Of a stretch of 64,000 nucleotides of DNA, positions 34,971 to 43,903 are shown one piece after another. The notes beneath the pieces are model-generated. The model did not search any database. It had not been told where the DNA came from and saw only the letters and a list, made by a program, of their open reading frames with translations. Every line of letters starts with the position of its first letter. The first letter of the stretch is position 1. Position numbers and translations under genes: made by a program. The DNA is taken from contig NC_012796.1 in assembly GCF_000010665.1 (NCBI RefSeq), positions 1,178,001 through 1,242,000 on the forward strand, in the 5' to 3' direction. Origin of the DNA: Solidesulfovibrio magneticus RS-1. GTDB lineage: Bacteria; Desulfobacterota; Desulfovibrionia; Desulfovibrionales; Desulfovibrionaceae.

Positions 34971-36908
34971 CTAGCCCGGCAGCCCCATGCCCGGCTCCAT
35001 GATCCGGCCGGTCCAGGCCGTCTCGTAGCCGCCAAGGGCCTCCACCCGGGCAGCGAACTCCCCGCCGCGAACCGTCTCCAGCACCGCCTCGATCTTGGGG
35101 TCGCCCAGATAGGCCGTGGGCACCACCAGATCGTAGCGCTCCCGGGCCAGGGGCACGAAATCCAGCCCCAGGGCCTTGGCCGCCGCATAGACGCCCAGGC
35201 CGCAGTCGGCCGCGCCCGTGCCCACGTTGACGGCAACCGCCATGTGGGTGTGCTCCTCGCGGCCATAGCCCGACACCCGTGACGGATCAATGCCGGCCTG
35301 GGCCAGATGGTAGTCGAAGAGAATGCGCGTGCCGGCCCCGCGCTGGCGGTTCAAGTACCGCACCTGGCCGTCGGCCAGATCGGCCACGCCGGCAATGCCC
35401 AGCGGATTGCCCGGGGCCACGATGAGCCCCTGCTGGCGTACGGCCAGGTTGATCACCGTCACGGGAAGATTGGGCAGGTACTTGGCCAGGAACGGGAAAT
35501 TGTAGTCGTTGGTCTCGGGATCAAACAGGTGCGTGCCGGCCACCATGGCCGCGTCGTTGCGCAGGGCGATCAGTCCGCCCATGCTGCCCACATGGCTCGA
35601 CGCCAGCCGGATGGCCGGGGTGTGGCGCATGAGCAGGTCGGCCAAGAGATCCAGCGTGTTGTCGTGGCTGCCAACGCACACGAGCGTGCGGGCAAGCTCG
35701 CCTGGATCGCAGAGCAGCTCGGCCGTGACCTCGGCCCCGGCTTCCAGCCCTTCGGCCGCGGCCGGCAGCTGCGTCACGGCTTGGGCCTTGGTCAGGGTGG
35801 AAATGCTGCCCGCCCCGCGCGACAGCGGCAGGGCCACATGGCGCTGCCCGACCTTGCCCACGGCCAGACGCACGAAATCCACCATGCCGATGCGCGACGG
35901 CACGCTGCGGGCGAGATGCGCCGTGACGGTCTGCTTGCTGCGCGGCTCCACCCGGGACAGCCAGCAGGCCAGGGGATACAGCAGCCGCTCGAAGCAGACC
36001 ACGGCGCTGACCGGATAGCCCGGCGCGCCGACGAGCAGCTTGCCGCCTTCGGCCACGCCCAGAAGCGACGGCTTGCCCGGCATGGCCGCCACGCCGTGCA
36101 CCAGGACTTCGCCGAACCGTTCCATGGTGGCCCGGGCGAAATCCTTGCTGCCGGCCGAGGAGCCGGCCACCGTCACCACGATGTGGGCGTCGGATTCAAG
36201 GCCGGCCCGCACCGCCTCGGCCAGGGCCTCGGGATCGTCGGATACCGGCGGCACCCGCTCGCAGACAAAGCCCCATTCGTCGGCCAGGGCGCACAGCAGC
36301 ATGGAATTGCTCTCCACCACCTGGCCCGGCCCGGGAGCCGGGCGCGAGGTGAAATCCATGACCTCGTCGCCGGTGGGGATCACCCGGATGCGGATGCGCT
36401 CGTAGACCGACACGTCATACGCGCCGCAGGACAACAGGGCGCCCACGTCGTAAGGCGTGATGCGGCGATGGCGCGGCAGGATCATCTCCGTGGCCACGAT
36501 GTCCTCGCCAATGCGCCGCACATGGGCAAAAGGGGCCACCGGAGCCTCGATGCAGGCCGCCTCGCCGTCCATGACCACATTTTCGATCATCACCACCGCG
36601 TCGAACCCGGTCGGCAGCGGATGGCCCGTGTTGACGAAAACAAAGCCCTGGCCCGGCGCGAGCCGCACCGGCGAGCCTTCGCGGGCGGCAAAGGTCTCGG
36701 CCGCGCGCACGGCAATGCCGTCCATGGCCGCGCTGTGGTAGGTGGGCGAGGAATAGCGGGCAATGACCGGCTCGGCCGTGACCCGTCCGGTTGCGCGTTC
36801 GGCCCCGACACGCTCCACGCCGACAAGCCGCTCCCGATCCAGCCGCTCCACAACCCGCGTGAGCGCCTCCTCAATGGGAATCGTCCGCAGATAGATATTG
36901 CGTCTCAT
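34971..36908 (-). CDS. MoeA-like molybdopterin protein fused to a periplasmic-binding-like domain
   Basis: A 645-residue fusion. Residues ~1-400 are MoeA-like: SSPTYHSAAMDGIAVRA, FVFVNTGHPLPTGFDAVVMI, IRVIPTGDEVMDF, VTVAGSSAGSKDF and VHGVAAMPGKPSLLGV. Residues ~415-645 follow the PBP-like/ModA-like fold, with HVGSMGGLIALRNDAAMVAG, then RYLNRQRGAGTRILFDYHL and LGLDFVPLARERYDLVVP. MoeA inserts molybdate into molybdopterin; the added domain may bind the oxyanion or a small effector. Start 36908 follows GGAGGT. This is the first of two MoeA-type genes in the window. Confidence 0.9.
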   Translation of the reverse strand: MRRNIYLRTIPIEEALTRVVERLDRERLVGVERVGAERATGRVTAEPVIARYSSPTYHSAAMDGIAVRAAETFAAREGSPVRLAPGQGFVFVNTGHPLPTGFDAVVMIENVVMDGEAACIEAPVAPFAHVRRIGEDIVATEMILPRHRRITPYDVGALLSCGAYDVSVYERIRIRVIPTGDEVMDFTSRPAPGPGQVVESNSMLLCALADEWGFVCERVPPVSDDPEALAEAVRAGLESDAHIVVTVAGSSAGSKDFARATMERFGEVLVHGVAAMPGKPSLLGVAEGGKLLVGAPGYPVSAVVCFERLLYPLACWLSRVEPRSKQTVTAHLARSVPSRIGMVDFVRLAVGKVGQRHVALPLSRGAGSISTLTKAQAVTQLPAAAEGLEAGAEVTAELLCDPGELARTLVCVGSHDNTLDLLADLLMRHTPAIRLASSHVGSMGGLIALRNDAAMVAGTHLFDPETNDYNFPFLAKYLPNLPVTVINLAVRQQGLIVAPGNPLGIAGVADLADGQVRYLNRQRGAGTRILFDYHLAQAGIDPSRVSGYGREEHTHMAVAVNVGTGAADCGLGVYAAAKALGLDFVPLARERYDLVVPTAYLGDPKIEAVLETVRGGEFAARVEALGGYETAWTGRIMEPGMGLPG

Positions 36909-36930
36909 AGTGCTGCTGACCTCCGGTCAG

Positions 36931-36980
36931 GCGGGGGGGAGGAAACCCCTTTTTGAAAAAAGGGGTTTCCTCCCCCCCGC
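36931..36980. repeat. 24-bp perfect inverted repeat
   Basis: GCGGGGGGGAGGAAACCCC and TTTTT pair with AAAAAGGGGTTTCCTC and CCCCCCGC around a GA loop. The hairpin lies upstream of the MoeA-like gene, near another palindromic repeat at 37049. Its T-run edge could terminate transcription from either side. Confidence 0.8.
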
Positions 36981-37048
36981 GCCCCCCTCTTTCCCCAAAA
37001 ACTTTTTAACGGGGGTGGTAGATGTCGTGCCCCTGGTCGAAACATTGC

Positions 37049-37075
37049 GGGGGTCCGGGGGGATCATCCCCCCGG
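37049..37075. repeat. Dispersed palindromic repeat, copy 2
   Basis: GGGGGTCCGGGGGGATCATC then CCCCCGG, the same core palindrome as at 12882 and 57698. It lies between the amidase stop and the MoeA-like start. Confidence 0.8.
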
Positions 37076-37118
37076 CGGGGCTCGGGGCAGCGCCCCGATC
37101 TTCTCGCTTCTCTACACG

Positions 37119-38006
37119 CTATTCGCCGAACAACTTGCCCAGGCCGCCGTAGGCGTCGATGCGGCGGTCGCGCAGAAACGGCCAGTGGCGGCGGGTGGTT
37201 TCGATGGTTTGGGGGTTGATTTCGGCCAGCAGGATGTCTTCGGTGACGATGCCGGCCTGGGCGATAATTTGCCCCGAGGGATCGGCAACAAAGGACGAGC
37301 CCCAGAATTCCAGAGTTTCGCCGTAGCCTTCGCCCGAGCCTTCGATGCCGACCCTGTTGACGGCGGCCACGTACAGCCCGTTGGCGATGGCGTGGCTGCG
37401 CTGGATGGTGATCCAGCTGTCGCGCTGGCGCTCGCCGTATTCGGCCTTTTCCGACGGGTGCCAGCCGATGGCCGTGGGGTAGAAGATGACCGAGGCGCCA
37501 AGAAGCGCCGTGGCCCGGGCCGCCTCGGGAAACCACTGGTCCCAGCAGATCAGCGTGCCGATGGGGCCAAAGGGCGTTTGGAAGGTCTTAAATCCCAGGT
37601 CGCCGGGGGCGAAGTAGAACTTCTCCTCGAAGCCCGGATCGTGGGGGATGTGCATTTTGCGGTAAACGCCGAGGTGGTCGCCGTCCGGGCCGAGCACGGC
37701 CAGGGAATTCTGGTAGCAGCCCGGGCCGCGCCGTTCGTAGAGCGGGGTCACCACGACCACCTTGTGGGCCTTGGCCGCCTCGGCCATGGCGTTTGTGGTC
37801 GGGCCGGGGATGGGTTCGGCCAGATCAAAGGCGTCGTGGTCCTGGTTGCGGCAAAAATACGGCGTGGCAAAGAGTTCGGGCAGGCAGACGACCTGCGCGC
37901 CGGCCTTGGCCGCCGCCTCGATGCGCTCGGCGGCTTTTTCGAGGGAAGCGGCCACGGTGGAAGCCGGGGCCATCTGGATAAGGCCGATGGTGAAGGGCGC
38001 GGCCAT
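37119..38006 (-). CDS. aguB: N-carbamoylputrescine amidase
   Basis: A 295-residue nitrilase-superfamily enzyme, full family length. The Glu-Lys-Cys triad is present: Glu in CLPELFATPYFCRNQD, Lys in GVYRKMHIPHDPGF and Cys in LICWDQWFPEAARA. The IGWHPSEKAEYG segment is typical of AguB. It hydrolyses N-carbamoylputrescine to putrescine, carbon dioxide and ammonia in the agmatine route to polyamines. Start 38006 follows AAAGGAG. No agmatine deiminase gene is adjacent. Confidence 0.9.
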   Translation of the reverse strand: MAAPFTIGLIQMAPASTVAASLEKAAERIEAAAKAGAQVVCLPELFATPYFCRNQDHDAFDLAEPIPGPTTNAMAEAAKAHKVVVVTPLYERRGPGCYQNSLAVLGPDGDHLGVYRKMHIPHDPGFEEKFYFAPGDLGFKTFQTPFGPIGTLICWDQWFPEAARATALLGASVIFYPTAIGWHPSEKAEYGERQRDSWITIQRSHAIANGLYVAAVNRVGIEGSGEGYGETLEFWGSSFVADPSGQIIAQAGIVTEDILLAEINPQTIETTRRHWPFLRDRRIDAYGGLGKLFGE

Positions 38007-38087
38007 GGAGGCTCCTTTATGGTCGATAATGGGAAACGCGGCATGATACGGACGATTGCTCCAAAGGACAATGTCCCGCCCGGCCGT

Positions 38088-38717
38088 TTAGCCGGCCAGG
38101 CCCAGCAGGGAGAGTCCCTGCCCGGCGAATCCCCAGGCAAAGTAGAGCAGCGAGGCCCCAAGCCCGGCCATGAGCAGCCGGTAGCCGCGGCTGGACAAGA
38201 ACCGCCGGAAGCGTCCGGCCAGCCCGGCCGCCGCCGCCTTGGCCCCGACGATGCAGACGTAGAAGGCGGTCAGGTAAGCGATGGGGCCGGCCGGGCCGGA
38301 GCGGGCCGTTTCCAGGAGGTAGGGCACGCCCACGGTGGCCCAGAACAGGTAGGGGTGGGGATTGGAAAAGTTGGCGGCCACGCCGCGCAGCACCGAGCGC
38401 GGGGCCTTGGCCGGGTCGCCGGCGTCCGGAGGCGGGGCCTGGAAGCAGTCGTAGGCGTAGCGGCACAGCAGCGCCGCCCCGGCCAGGGCGACGAGGCCAA
38501 GGACGGCCGGCGTACCTGTGAGGCGCGAGAGCAGCAGCCAGGTGGCCAGGATAATGGGCGTGTCGGTGAGGATGGGAGCCAGGGCCACCTTGACGCCCTC
38601 GCGGGGGCCATGGGCCAGGGTCTGGGACAGCACCAGGGAGAGCAAAGGCCCCGGGGCGAAGCCGGCGGAAAGCCCCATGGCCGCCCCGGCCAGGGCGGCG
38701 CTTGCGATGTCGGCCAT
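38088..38717 (-). CDS. LysE-family exporter
   Basis: A 209-residue inner-membrane protein with five to six helices. The N-terminal LysE signature GLSAGFAPGPLLSLVLSQTL is present, with ANFSNPHPYLFWATVG in the middle (the NP-type motif). Relatives export amino acids or similar small metabolites. It lies 81 bp upstream of the amidase gene on the same strand, so an operon is possible. The substrate cannot be told. Confidence 0.85.
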   Translation of the reverse strand: MADIASAALAGAAMGLSAGFAPGPLLSLVLSQTLAHGPREGVKVALAPILTDTPIILATWLLLSRLTGTPAVLGLVALAGAALLCRYAYDCFQAPPPDAGDPAKAPRSVLRGVAANFSNPHPYLFWATVGVPYLLETARSGPAGPIAYLTAFYVCIVGAKAAAAGLAGRFRRFLSSRGYRLLMAGLGASLLYFAWGFAGQGLSLLGLAG

Positions 38718-38806
38718 GCTTGCGTTTCCTTGGGCGCCCCGGCTACACTGCCGTCGGCGCGGGCTTTTTCCTGCCGCAAACGCCCACCGCTTGCAAGGAG
38801 ACCACC

Positions 38807-39781
38807 ATGGCCGACGCCGCCGTCCCCGCCGTCCGGCATCTGCTGGCCGCCGACATCGGCGGCACCTCCAGCCGTTTCGGCCATTTTGAGCTGGCTTCGG
38901 ACGGCGGATTGACCCTTGTTTCCCAGGCTCGCCTGTCCACCCAGGCGGCGGCGTCCTTTGACGACCTTCTGGCCGCCTTGCCGGCGGCCGGCTTTGATCT
39001 CGCCCCGGCCCAGGCGGCGGCGGCCGTTTTCGCCGTGCCCGGGGCGGTGGTGGGACGCCGGGTGCGGTTCGCCAACATCGCCTGGGAGCTGGACCTCGAC
39101 GCCCTTGAAGCCGGGCATGGCCTGAAAAAAAGCGCCTGCGTCAACGATTTCCTGGCCCAGGCCCACGGCTGCCGGCTGCTTGGCGACACGGCCGAAGTGG
39201 TGCTGCCCGGCGACATGAACCCGGGGAAGGTCCAGGCCGTAATCGGGGCCGGCACCGGCCTTGGTCATGCCTGTCTGGCCCCGCTGCCCGGCGGCGGCGT
39301 GCTGGCCCTGGCTTCCGAGGCCGGCCAGACGGCCATGCCCTTTGTCTGCCCCGAGGAAACCGCCTTTGCCGCCTATCTTTTCGAGGCCACCGGAGAGGGC
39401 TACGTCCGCCGCGACACCGTGGTGACGGGCTCGGGGCTGGCCCATCTGCACCGCTTCCTGACCGGCGACGACCTTTCCCCGGGCGAGGTCGGGCGGCTTC
39501 TCACCCCGGACAGCCCGACGACGGCCTGGTTCGCCCGTTTCTACGGCCGGGCCGTGCGCGACTACGCCCTGACCGTGGTGGCTGCCGGCGGCGTCTACTT
39601 AAGTGGCGGCGTGGCCGCCAAAAATCCCCTGCTGGTGCGGCATCCCGAATTCGCCCGGGAGTTTTACGCCTCCCCCACGTACGGCGATTTTTTGCGCACC
39701 GTGGCCGTGCGGCTGGTGCGCGACGAGGACGTGGGCCTTTACGGGGCCGCCGCCATGGCGCGTGATCTGCTCCAAGCCTGA
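38807..39781 (+). CDS. glk: Glucokinase
   Basis: A 324-residue enzyme of the bacterial Glk family (about 320 residues). The phosphate-binding motif is LLAADIGGTSSRFG; the sugar-site segment CVNDFLAQAHG has the catalytic Asp in ND; AVIGAGTGLGHACL is the adenosine-phosphate loop; GGVYLSGGVAAKNP is the second nucleotide motif. It phosphorylates glucose at C6 using ATP. Start 38807 has AAGGAG. It is 21 bp before moeA on the same strand, although the pathways are unrelated. Confidence 0.9.
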   Translation: MADAAVPAVRHLLAADIGGTSSRFGHFELASDGGLTLVSQARLSTQAAASFDDLLAALPAAGFDLAPAQAAAAVFAVPGAVVGRRVRFANIAWELDLDALEAGHGLKKSACVNDFLAQAHGCRLLGDTAEVVLPGDMNPGKVQAVIGAGTGLGHACLAPLPGGGVLALASEAGQTAMPFVCPEETAFAAYLFEATGEGYVRRDTVVTGSGLAHLHRFLTGDDLSPGEVGRLLTPDSPTTAWFARFYGRAVRDYALTVVAAGGVYLSGGVAAKNPLLVRHPEFAREFYASPTYGDFLRTVAVRLVRDEDVGLYGAAAMARDLLQA

Positions 39782-39802
39782 CAGAACATAAGGACGTTAT
39801 CC

Positions 39803-41038
39803 ATGCGCGACGGTTTTTTCCGGGCCGTGTCCACGGCCGAGTTTCGTGATCTGCTCCGCTCTTTTTCCCCCCTTGGCGTCGAAACCGTGCCCCTTGGCGC
39901 GGCCTGCCGCCGGTTTTTGGCCGCTGACGTCGTCTCCGGCGAGGACCTGCCCCTGGCCAGCCGGGCTTCCATGGACGGCTACGCCGTGCGGGCGGCCGAG
40001 GTTTTCGGGGCCGGCGAGTCCAACCCCGGCTATCTCGATCTGGCCATGGACATCCCCATCGGCGTCATCCCGGAGGCGGCCTTGCCGCCCGGGCACTGCG
40101 CCCGCATCGTCACCGGCGCGTTTTTGCCGGCCGGGGCCGACGCCGTGGTCATGGTGGAATACGCCGAGGACCTGGGGGCCGGGGCCATCGAGATCCGCCG
40201 TCCCGTGGCCCCGGGCGACAACGTGATGCTGGCCGGCGAGGACGCCCGGCGCGGCGAGACGGCCCTTGGGGCCGGCACGCGCCTGCGCCCCCAGGAAGTC
40301 GGGCTTTTGGCCGCCCTGGGCGTGGTTGACGTGCCCGTGGGCAGGATTCCCTCGGTGGCCCTGCTCTCCACCGGCGACGAACTCGTGCCGGCCGAGGCCA
40401 CGCCGCAACCGGGCCAGATTCGCGACGTCAACAGCCACGCCCTGGCCGCCATGCTGGCCCGGGCCGGAGCCGCGCCCACGACTTTTCCGCTGGTGCCCGA
40501 CGACCTCGATTCCATCCGGGACGCGCTCAAAACAGCAGCCGAGGGCCACGACCTGACCCTGCTTTCGGGCGGCAGTTCCGTTGGCGCGCGCGATTTCACC
40601 CTGGAGGCCTTAAAAAGCCTTGGCGCGGTGGTCCTGGCCCACGGCGTGGCCCTCAGTCCGGGCAAGCCGACCATCCTGGCCAGCCTTTACGGCAAGCCGG
40701 TCATCGGCCTGCCCGGCCAGGTAACCTCGGCCCAGGTGGTGCTGGACGTCTTCGGGCTGCCGCTTCTGGCCCATCTGGCCGGCGACAAAGCTGCCTTCGA
40801 CCGCGCACCGCGCACCTTTCCGGCGCTGCTGTCGCGCAACGTGGCTTCCAAACAGGGCCGCGAGGACCATGTCCGGGTGCGCCTGGAGCCTCGCCCAGGA
40901 GAACTGCCCCTGGCCCATCCGGTGCTCGGCAAGTCCGGGCTGCTCAAAACCCTGCTCATGGCCGACGGCCTTATCGTCATCCCGGCCGACCTCGAAGGCC
41001 TGGCCGGCCAGGCCGTGGTGGCGGTGCGGCCCATCTGA
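39803..41038 (+). CDS. moeA: Molybdopterin molybdenumtransferase MoeA
   Basis: A 411-residue protein with all MoeA domains: LPLASRASMDGYAVRAAE, CARIVTGAFLPAGADAVVMV, VALLSTGDELVPA, DLTLLSGGSSVGARDF and HGVALSPGKPTILASLYGKP. It inserts molybdenum (or tungsten) into adenylylated molybdopterin. This is the standard-length form, against the fused copy at 34971. Two copies suggest heavy use of Mo/W enzymes such as formate dehydrogenases. That would also fit selenium use. Confidence 0.92.
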   Translation: MRDGFFRAVSTAEFRDLLRSFSPLGVETVPLGAACRRFLAADVVSGEDLPLASRASMDGYAVRAAEVFGAGESNPGYLDLAMDIPIGVIPEAALPPGHCARIVTGAFLPAGADAVVMVEYAEDLGAGAIEIRRPVAPGDNVMLAGEDARRGETALGAGTRLRPQEVGLLAALGVVDVPVGRIPSVALLSTGDELVPAEATPQPGQIRDVNSHALAAMLARAGAAPTTFPLVPDDLDSIRDALKTAAEGHDLTLLSGGSSVGARDFTLEALKSLGAVVLAHGVALSPGKPTILASLYGKPVIGLPGQVTSAQVVLDVFGLPLLAHLAGDKAAFDRAPRTFPALLSRNVASKQGREDHVRVRLEPRPGELPLAHPVLGKSGLLKTLLMADGLIVIPADLEGLAGQAVVAVRPI

Positions 41039-41096
41039 GGCGGCCTGCGGCCGGCCTGTCATCGACGGGGCCGCCATGACGCCGTCCCCGCAAGCG

Positions 41097-41120
41097 ACGG
41101 GCGGCCCTGGGGCCGCCCGT
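41097..41120 (+). terminator. Hairpin after moeA
   Basis: ACGGGCGGCCC/GGGCCGCCCGT pair perfectly with a short loop. The T-run after it is weak (TGTCCGTTCT). Confidence 0.5.
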
Positions 41121-41239
41121 TGTCCGTTCTCGCGCCCGGGCCGGTCCAACCGGCCAGACAGTTCTTTTACGCCGCCCCCCTTAACCCCTTTCTCCAGCTG
41201 GGGGGCCGGGGGCATGTTTTCCTCTTTTTGCGCGAGGCG

Positions 41240-42778
41240 TTATGTCGCCGAAGCCACGAGCTTTTTGACGCCTTCGAGGTGGGGCAGGAATTTTTCCTCG
41301 GGCGCGATGACGATGACGAGCAGCATGTCGTTGCCCCTTGGCACCACGGCCATGGCCATGTTGTGGTAGTGGGGGATCGAGGTGATCTTGTACTCGTCCT
41401 TTTTGTCGCGGTCGTAATCGGGTTTTTCCTGGAGTTCCTTGCGCCGCTCCACCTTGATGTACTTAAATACTCCGATATTGCGCTGGCCGTCCTTGGCGGC
41501 CACGGCTTCGACGCCCAGGGGTTCCACGACCACGGCGTTGCGCATGTGCCCGAGGATGGCCTCGGCCAGCTTGTCGGCCGAGAATTTGCCCGCTGCCCCT
41601 TGCAACACGAAAATGCGCCCTTCGACGCCCTCGCCGGTCAGGGCCAGGGTCTTGCCCATGCCCGACAGGGGGGATTCCGGTTCGGTCAGGGTGACCAGGG
41701 GGCCGGCCGTGCGCAGGATGTCGAAGGCCACCACCGAGTCGATAAAGCCCTGCTTGCCGCCGTTGCGCTTGCTGGCTTCCAGGAGCCGGCCCAGTTCCGG
41801 TTTCTCGGCCACGGCCACTTCCACGGCCCGGGGCGGCGCGCCTGTGGACCAGGCCACCGGCATTTGGCACACGAAGCCGCCCACGGACTGTTGGGCGCAG
41901 GCCACCTCGGGCGCGGCCGGGGCGGGCGCGTCCTCGATGGCGGCCCGTTTGCCGGCGCGTTCGGGCTTGGCCGGCTTGCCGCCTTTGGCCTTGGGCGCGG
42001 GTTCGGGCTCGGATGCGGCGGCGAGCTTGTACTGCTTGTCGATGTCGGCCACGGCCTTTTGCACCAGCCGCTGGGTCACGGTCCCCAGCGTCAGGCCGCC
42101 GGCCTGGGCCGCGTCCACGCCGAGAAACCCGGTCAGCTCGCGGTTGATGGTGGCTTGTTCGGTGAACTGGCCCTCGTGGAGCTGTCGCCCGGACACGCCG
42201 TCGAGGATACGGTAGCGCAGGGTGACGTTCCAGGCGCGCTGTTCCTTGGCGTTGTTGATGGAGCCGATGACGCCCTGTCCAAGCGAGGCGCTGCCCAGGA
42301 AGCTGCCCATGAGCGCGCCGGCGAACATGGCCGAATTTTTGTCGGTGTAGCTGAAATTGAGCGTCTGGGCCGAGACGTCGGCGATGTCGAAGACGACGAA
42401 CCACTGGGGCGGGGTGATCTTGTGCTTGCTGAAGCGTTTGGCCACGGAGCCGTCGCCGAGGTTGGCGGCAATGGAAATTTCCTGGTAAATATTGGAGAGC
42501 GAGTTTTTCTCCATGACTTTGAAGTTTGCCTTGCCAAGCTCCAGTTCGCCGTATTCCCGCAAGTTGTCCGCCTTTATCTGGGACAGGAACTCGTAGGTCC
42601 TGGAGGTGAGCGTGCCGCCGACGACAATGACGCTTGGCCCAGGTTGGCCCGCATTTTCGTATGTCGCATCCTGATACATGTTGGGAGCCGCCAGATCTCG
42701 AGCTTGTTGCAGGGATTTTCCGCAGCCAGCAAGCAGAAATAGTGACAGCAACAGACAGAATCTTTTCAACAAGTGCAT
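41240..42778 (-). CDS. Large outer-membrane or periplasmic lipoprotein
   Basis: A 512-residue protein with a lipoprotein signal (RFCLLLSLFLLAGCGKS; lipobox LLAGC). The middle contains WNVTLRYRILDGVSGRQLHE, like CsgG/penicillin-binding-activator-type assembly proteins, with a glycine-zipper-like SFLGSASLGQG. A Lys/Pro/Ala linker near residues 260-300 joins a second domain (residues ~305-512, ending AVVPRGNDMLLVIVIAP). I do not recognise a named family. Start 42778 follows GGGGAG and a plausible promoter is upstream. Confidence 0.7.
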   Translation of the reverse strand: MHLLKRFCLLLSLFLLAGCGKSLQQARDLAAPNMYQDATYENAGQPGPSVIVVGGTLTSRTYEFLSQIKADNLREYGELELGKANFKVMEKNSLSNIYQEISIAANLGDGSVAKRFSKHKITPPQWFVVFDIADVSAQTLNFSYTDKNSAMFAGALMGSFLGSASLGQGVIGSINNAKEQRAWNVTLRYRILDGVSGRQLHEGQFTEQATINRELTGFLGVDAAQAGGLTLGTVTQRLVQKAVADIDKQYKLAAASEPEPAPKAKGGKPAKPERAGKRAAIEDAPAPAAPEVACAQQSVGGFVCQMPVAWSTGAPPRAVEVAVAEKPELGRLLEASKRNGGKQGFIDSVVAFDILRTAGPLVTLTEPESPLSGMGKTLALTGEGVEGRIFVLQGAAGKFSADKLAEAILGHMRNAVVVEPLGVEAVAAKDGQRNIGVFKYIKVERRKELQEKPDYDRDKKDEYKITSIPHYHNMAMAVVPRGNDMLLVIVIAPEEKFLPHLEGVKKLVASAT

Positions 42779-42870
42779 GGCGTCTCCCCGAGTTGTCTGC
42801 GGTTTGAAGGATTCTTTAATTGTAGATGGACATGGTCTGAAAATAATCATCTGCATCGAAACAGTTCGCA

Positions 42871-42900
42871 TGTATTTTCAAAACCAAGGAGTCCTGTCAA
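42871..42900 (-). promoter_or_regulatory. Probable sigma-70 promoter of the lipoprotein gene
   Basis: On the minus strand TTGACA (42895-42900), an 18-base spacer and AATACA (42871-42876), about 90 bp before the start codon. The local A+T content supports it. The remainder of 42901-43139 shows no gene. Confidence 0.45.
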
Positions 42901-43139
42901 CGGACGAGCGCTGTATGGGGGAGGAAAACCGCAGCCCTCACCGAGGAGGCCAAGGAACTCTTGCAGCGGGCAATCGAAACCGATGATGCTTCGTCTGGGC
43001 GGTACAGACCTGTGCAAACCCGTGTCCAGGACGTTTGGCGACAGGGGCGTTTCGGGGGCGGCCGGCGCTGTTTGACGCCGCTTGCGGCGGCGGGCATCAT
43101 CGCCTTCGCCAGGCGGTCAGGCCGCCCCAAGGAGCCGTC

Positions 43140-43862
43140 ATGTCTTTTGCCCATGCCATCATCACGCGCTTTAACGTGCACATCAACGCGATCCCCTACG
43201 ATTTCCGCCTCGGCTCCACCTGGCTGGTCGAGCGTTTCGAGCTTTTCCGCCGGTTCTGCCTGCCCTCGGTGCGGGGGCAGACCTGCCAGGATTTTCTGTG
43301 GTTCGTGCTCTTTGACGAGGCCACGCCGCCGCCGTTTCGCCGGCTGATCGCTGCTTTGGAAGGCTACGCCAACTTCCGGCCGGTCTACTGCGGCGCGTTC
43401 GAAACAGTCCTGCCCCGGGCGCGCCAAGCCGTGGCCGAGGCCTTCCCGGACGCGCCGTGGCTTTTGACCACGCGCCTGGACAACGACGACGCCCTGTCAC
43501 GCCATTTCGTGGCCCGGCTGCACAAGGTCGTGACGGACCTGGAGGCCGGCAGCCGCCTGCCCCAGGGCGAACTCTACATCAACTTCCCCAACGGTCTGCA
43601 ATACAAGGACGGGACGGTCTACGACTTCTTTGACGCCACCAACGCCTTCGTGAGCCTGCTTGAACGCAACCGTCCGCCGCATACGGTTTTCTGGGTGGAC
43701 CATCCGGCCATCTACGACAAGGCTCCGGTGGCCCAGATCGAGACCCGGCCGATGTTTTTGCAAAACGTCCATGCGCGCAATGTCTACAATTACGTCCGAG
43801 GCGAGCCCCTGGGCGACGCGTCCGTATTGACGGATTTCGACCTGGAACTGGAAACATCCTGA
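43140..43862 (+). CDS. Putative rhamnosyltransferase-like glycosyltransferase
   Basis: A 240-residue protein resembling the putative rhamnosyl-transferase family: TRFNVHI, STWLVERFELFRRFCLPSV, then QTCQDFLWFVLFDEATPPPF, with an acidic nucleotide-sugar motif in LLTTRLDNDDALSRHFVARL. It has no membrane segment. Such enzymes work on surface polysaccharides in the cytoplasm. Start 43140 follows AAGGAG. It precedes the AI-2E-type permease gene by 41 bp on the same strand. Confidence 0.75.
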   Translation: MSFAHAIITRFNVHINAIPYDFRLGSTWLVERFELFRRFCLPSVRGQTCQDFLWFVLFDEATPPPFRRLIAALEGYANFRPVYCGAFETVLPRARQAVAEAFPDAPWLLTTRLDNDDALSRHFVARLHKVVTDLEAGSRLPQGELYINFPNGLQYKDGTVYDFFDATNAFVSLLERNRPPHTVFWVDHPAIYDKAPVAQIETRPMFLQNVHARNVYNYVRGEPLGDASVLTDFDLELETS

Positions 43863-43903
43863 AGACGCCCGCGGCTTTCGGACACTGCACAAGGAAGGGG
43901 AAT

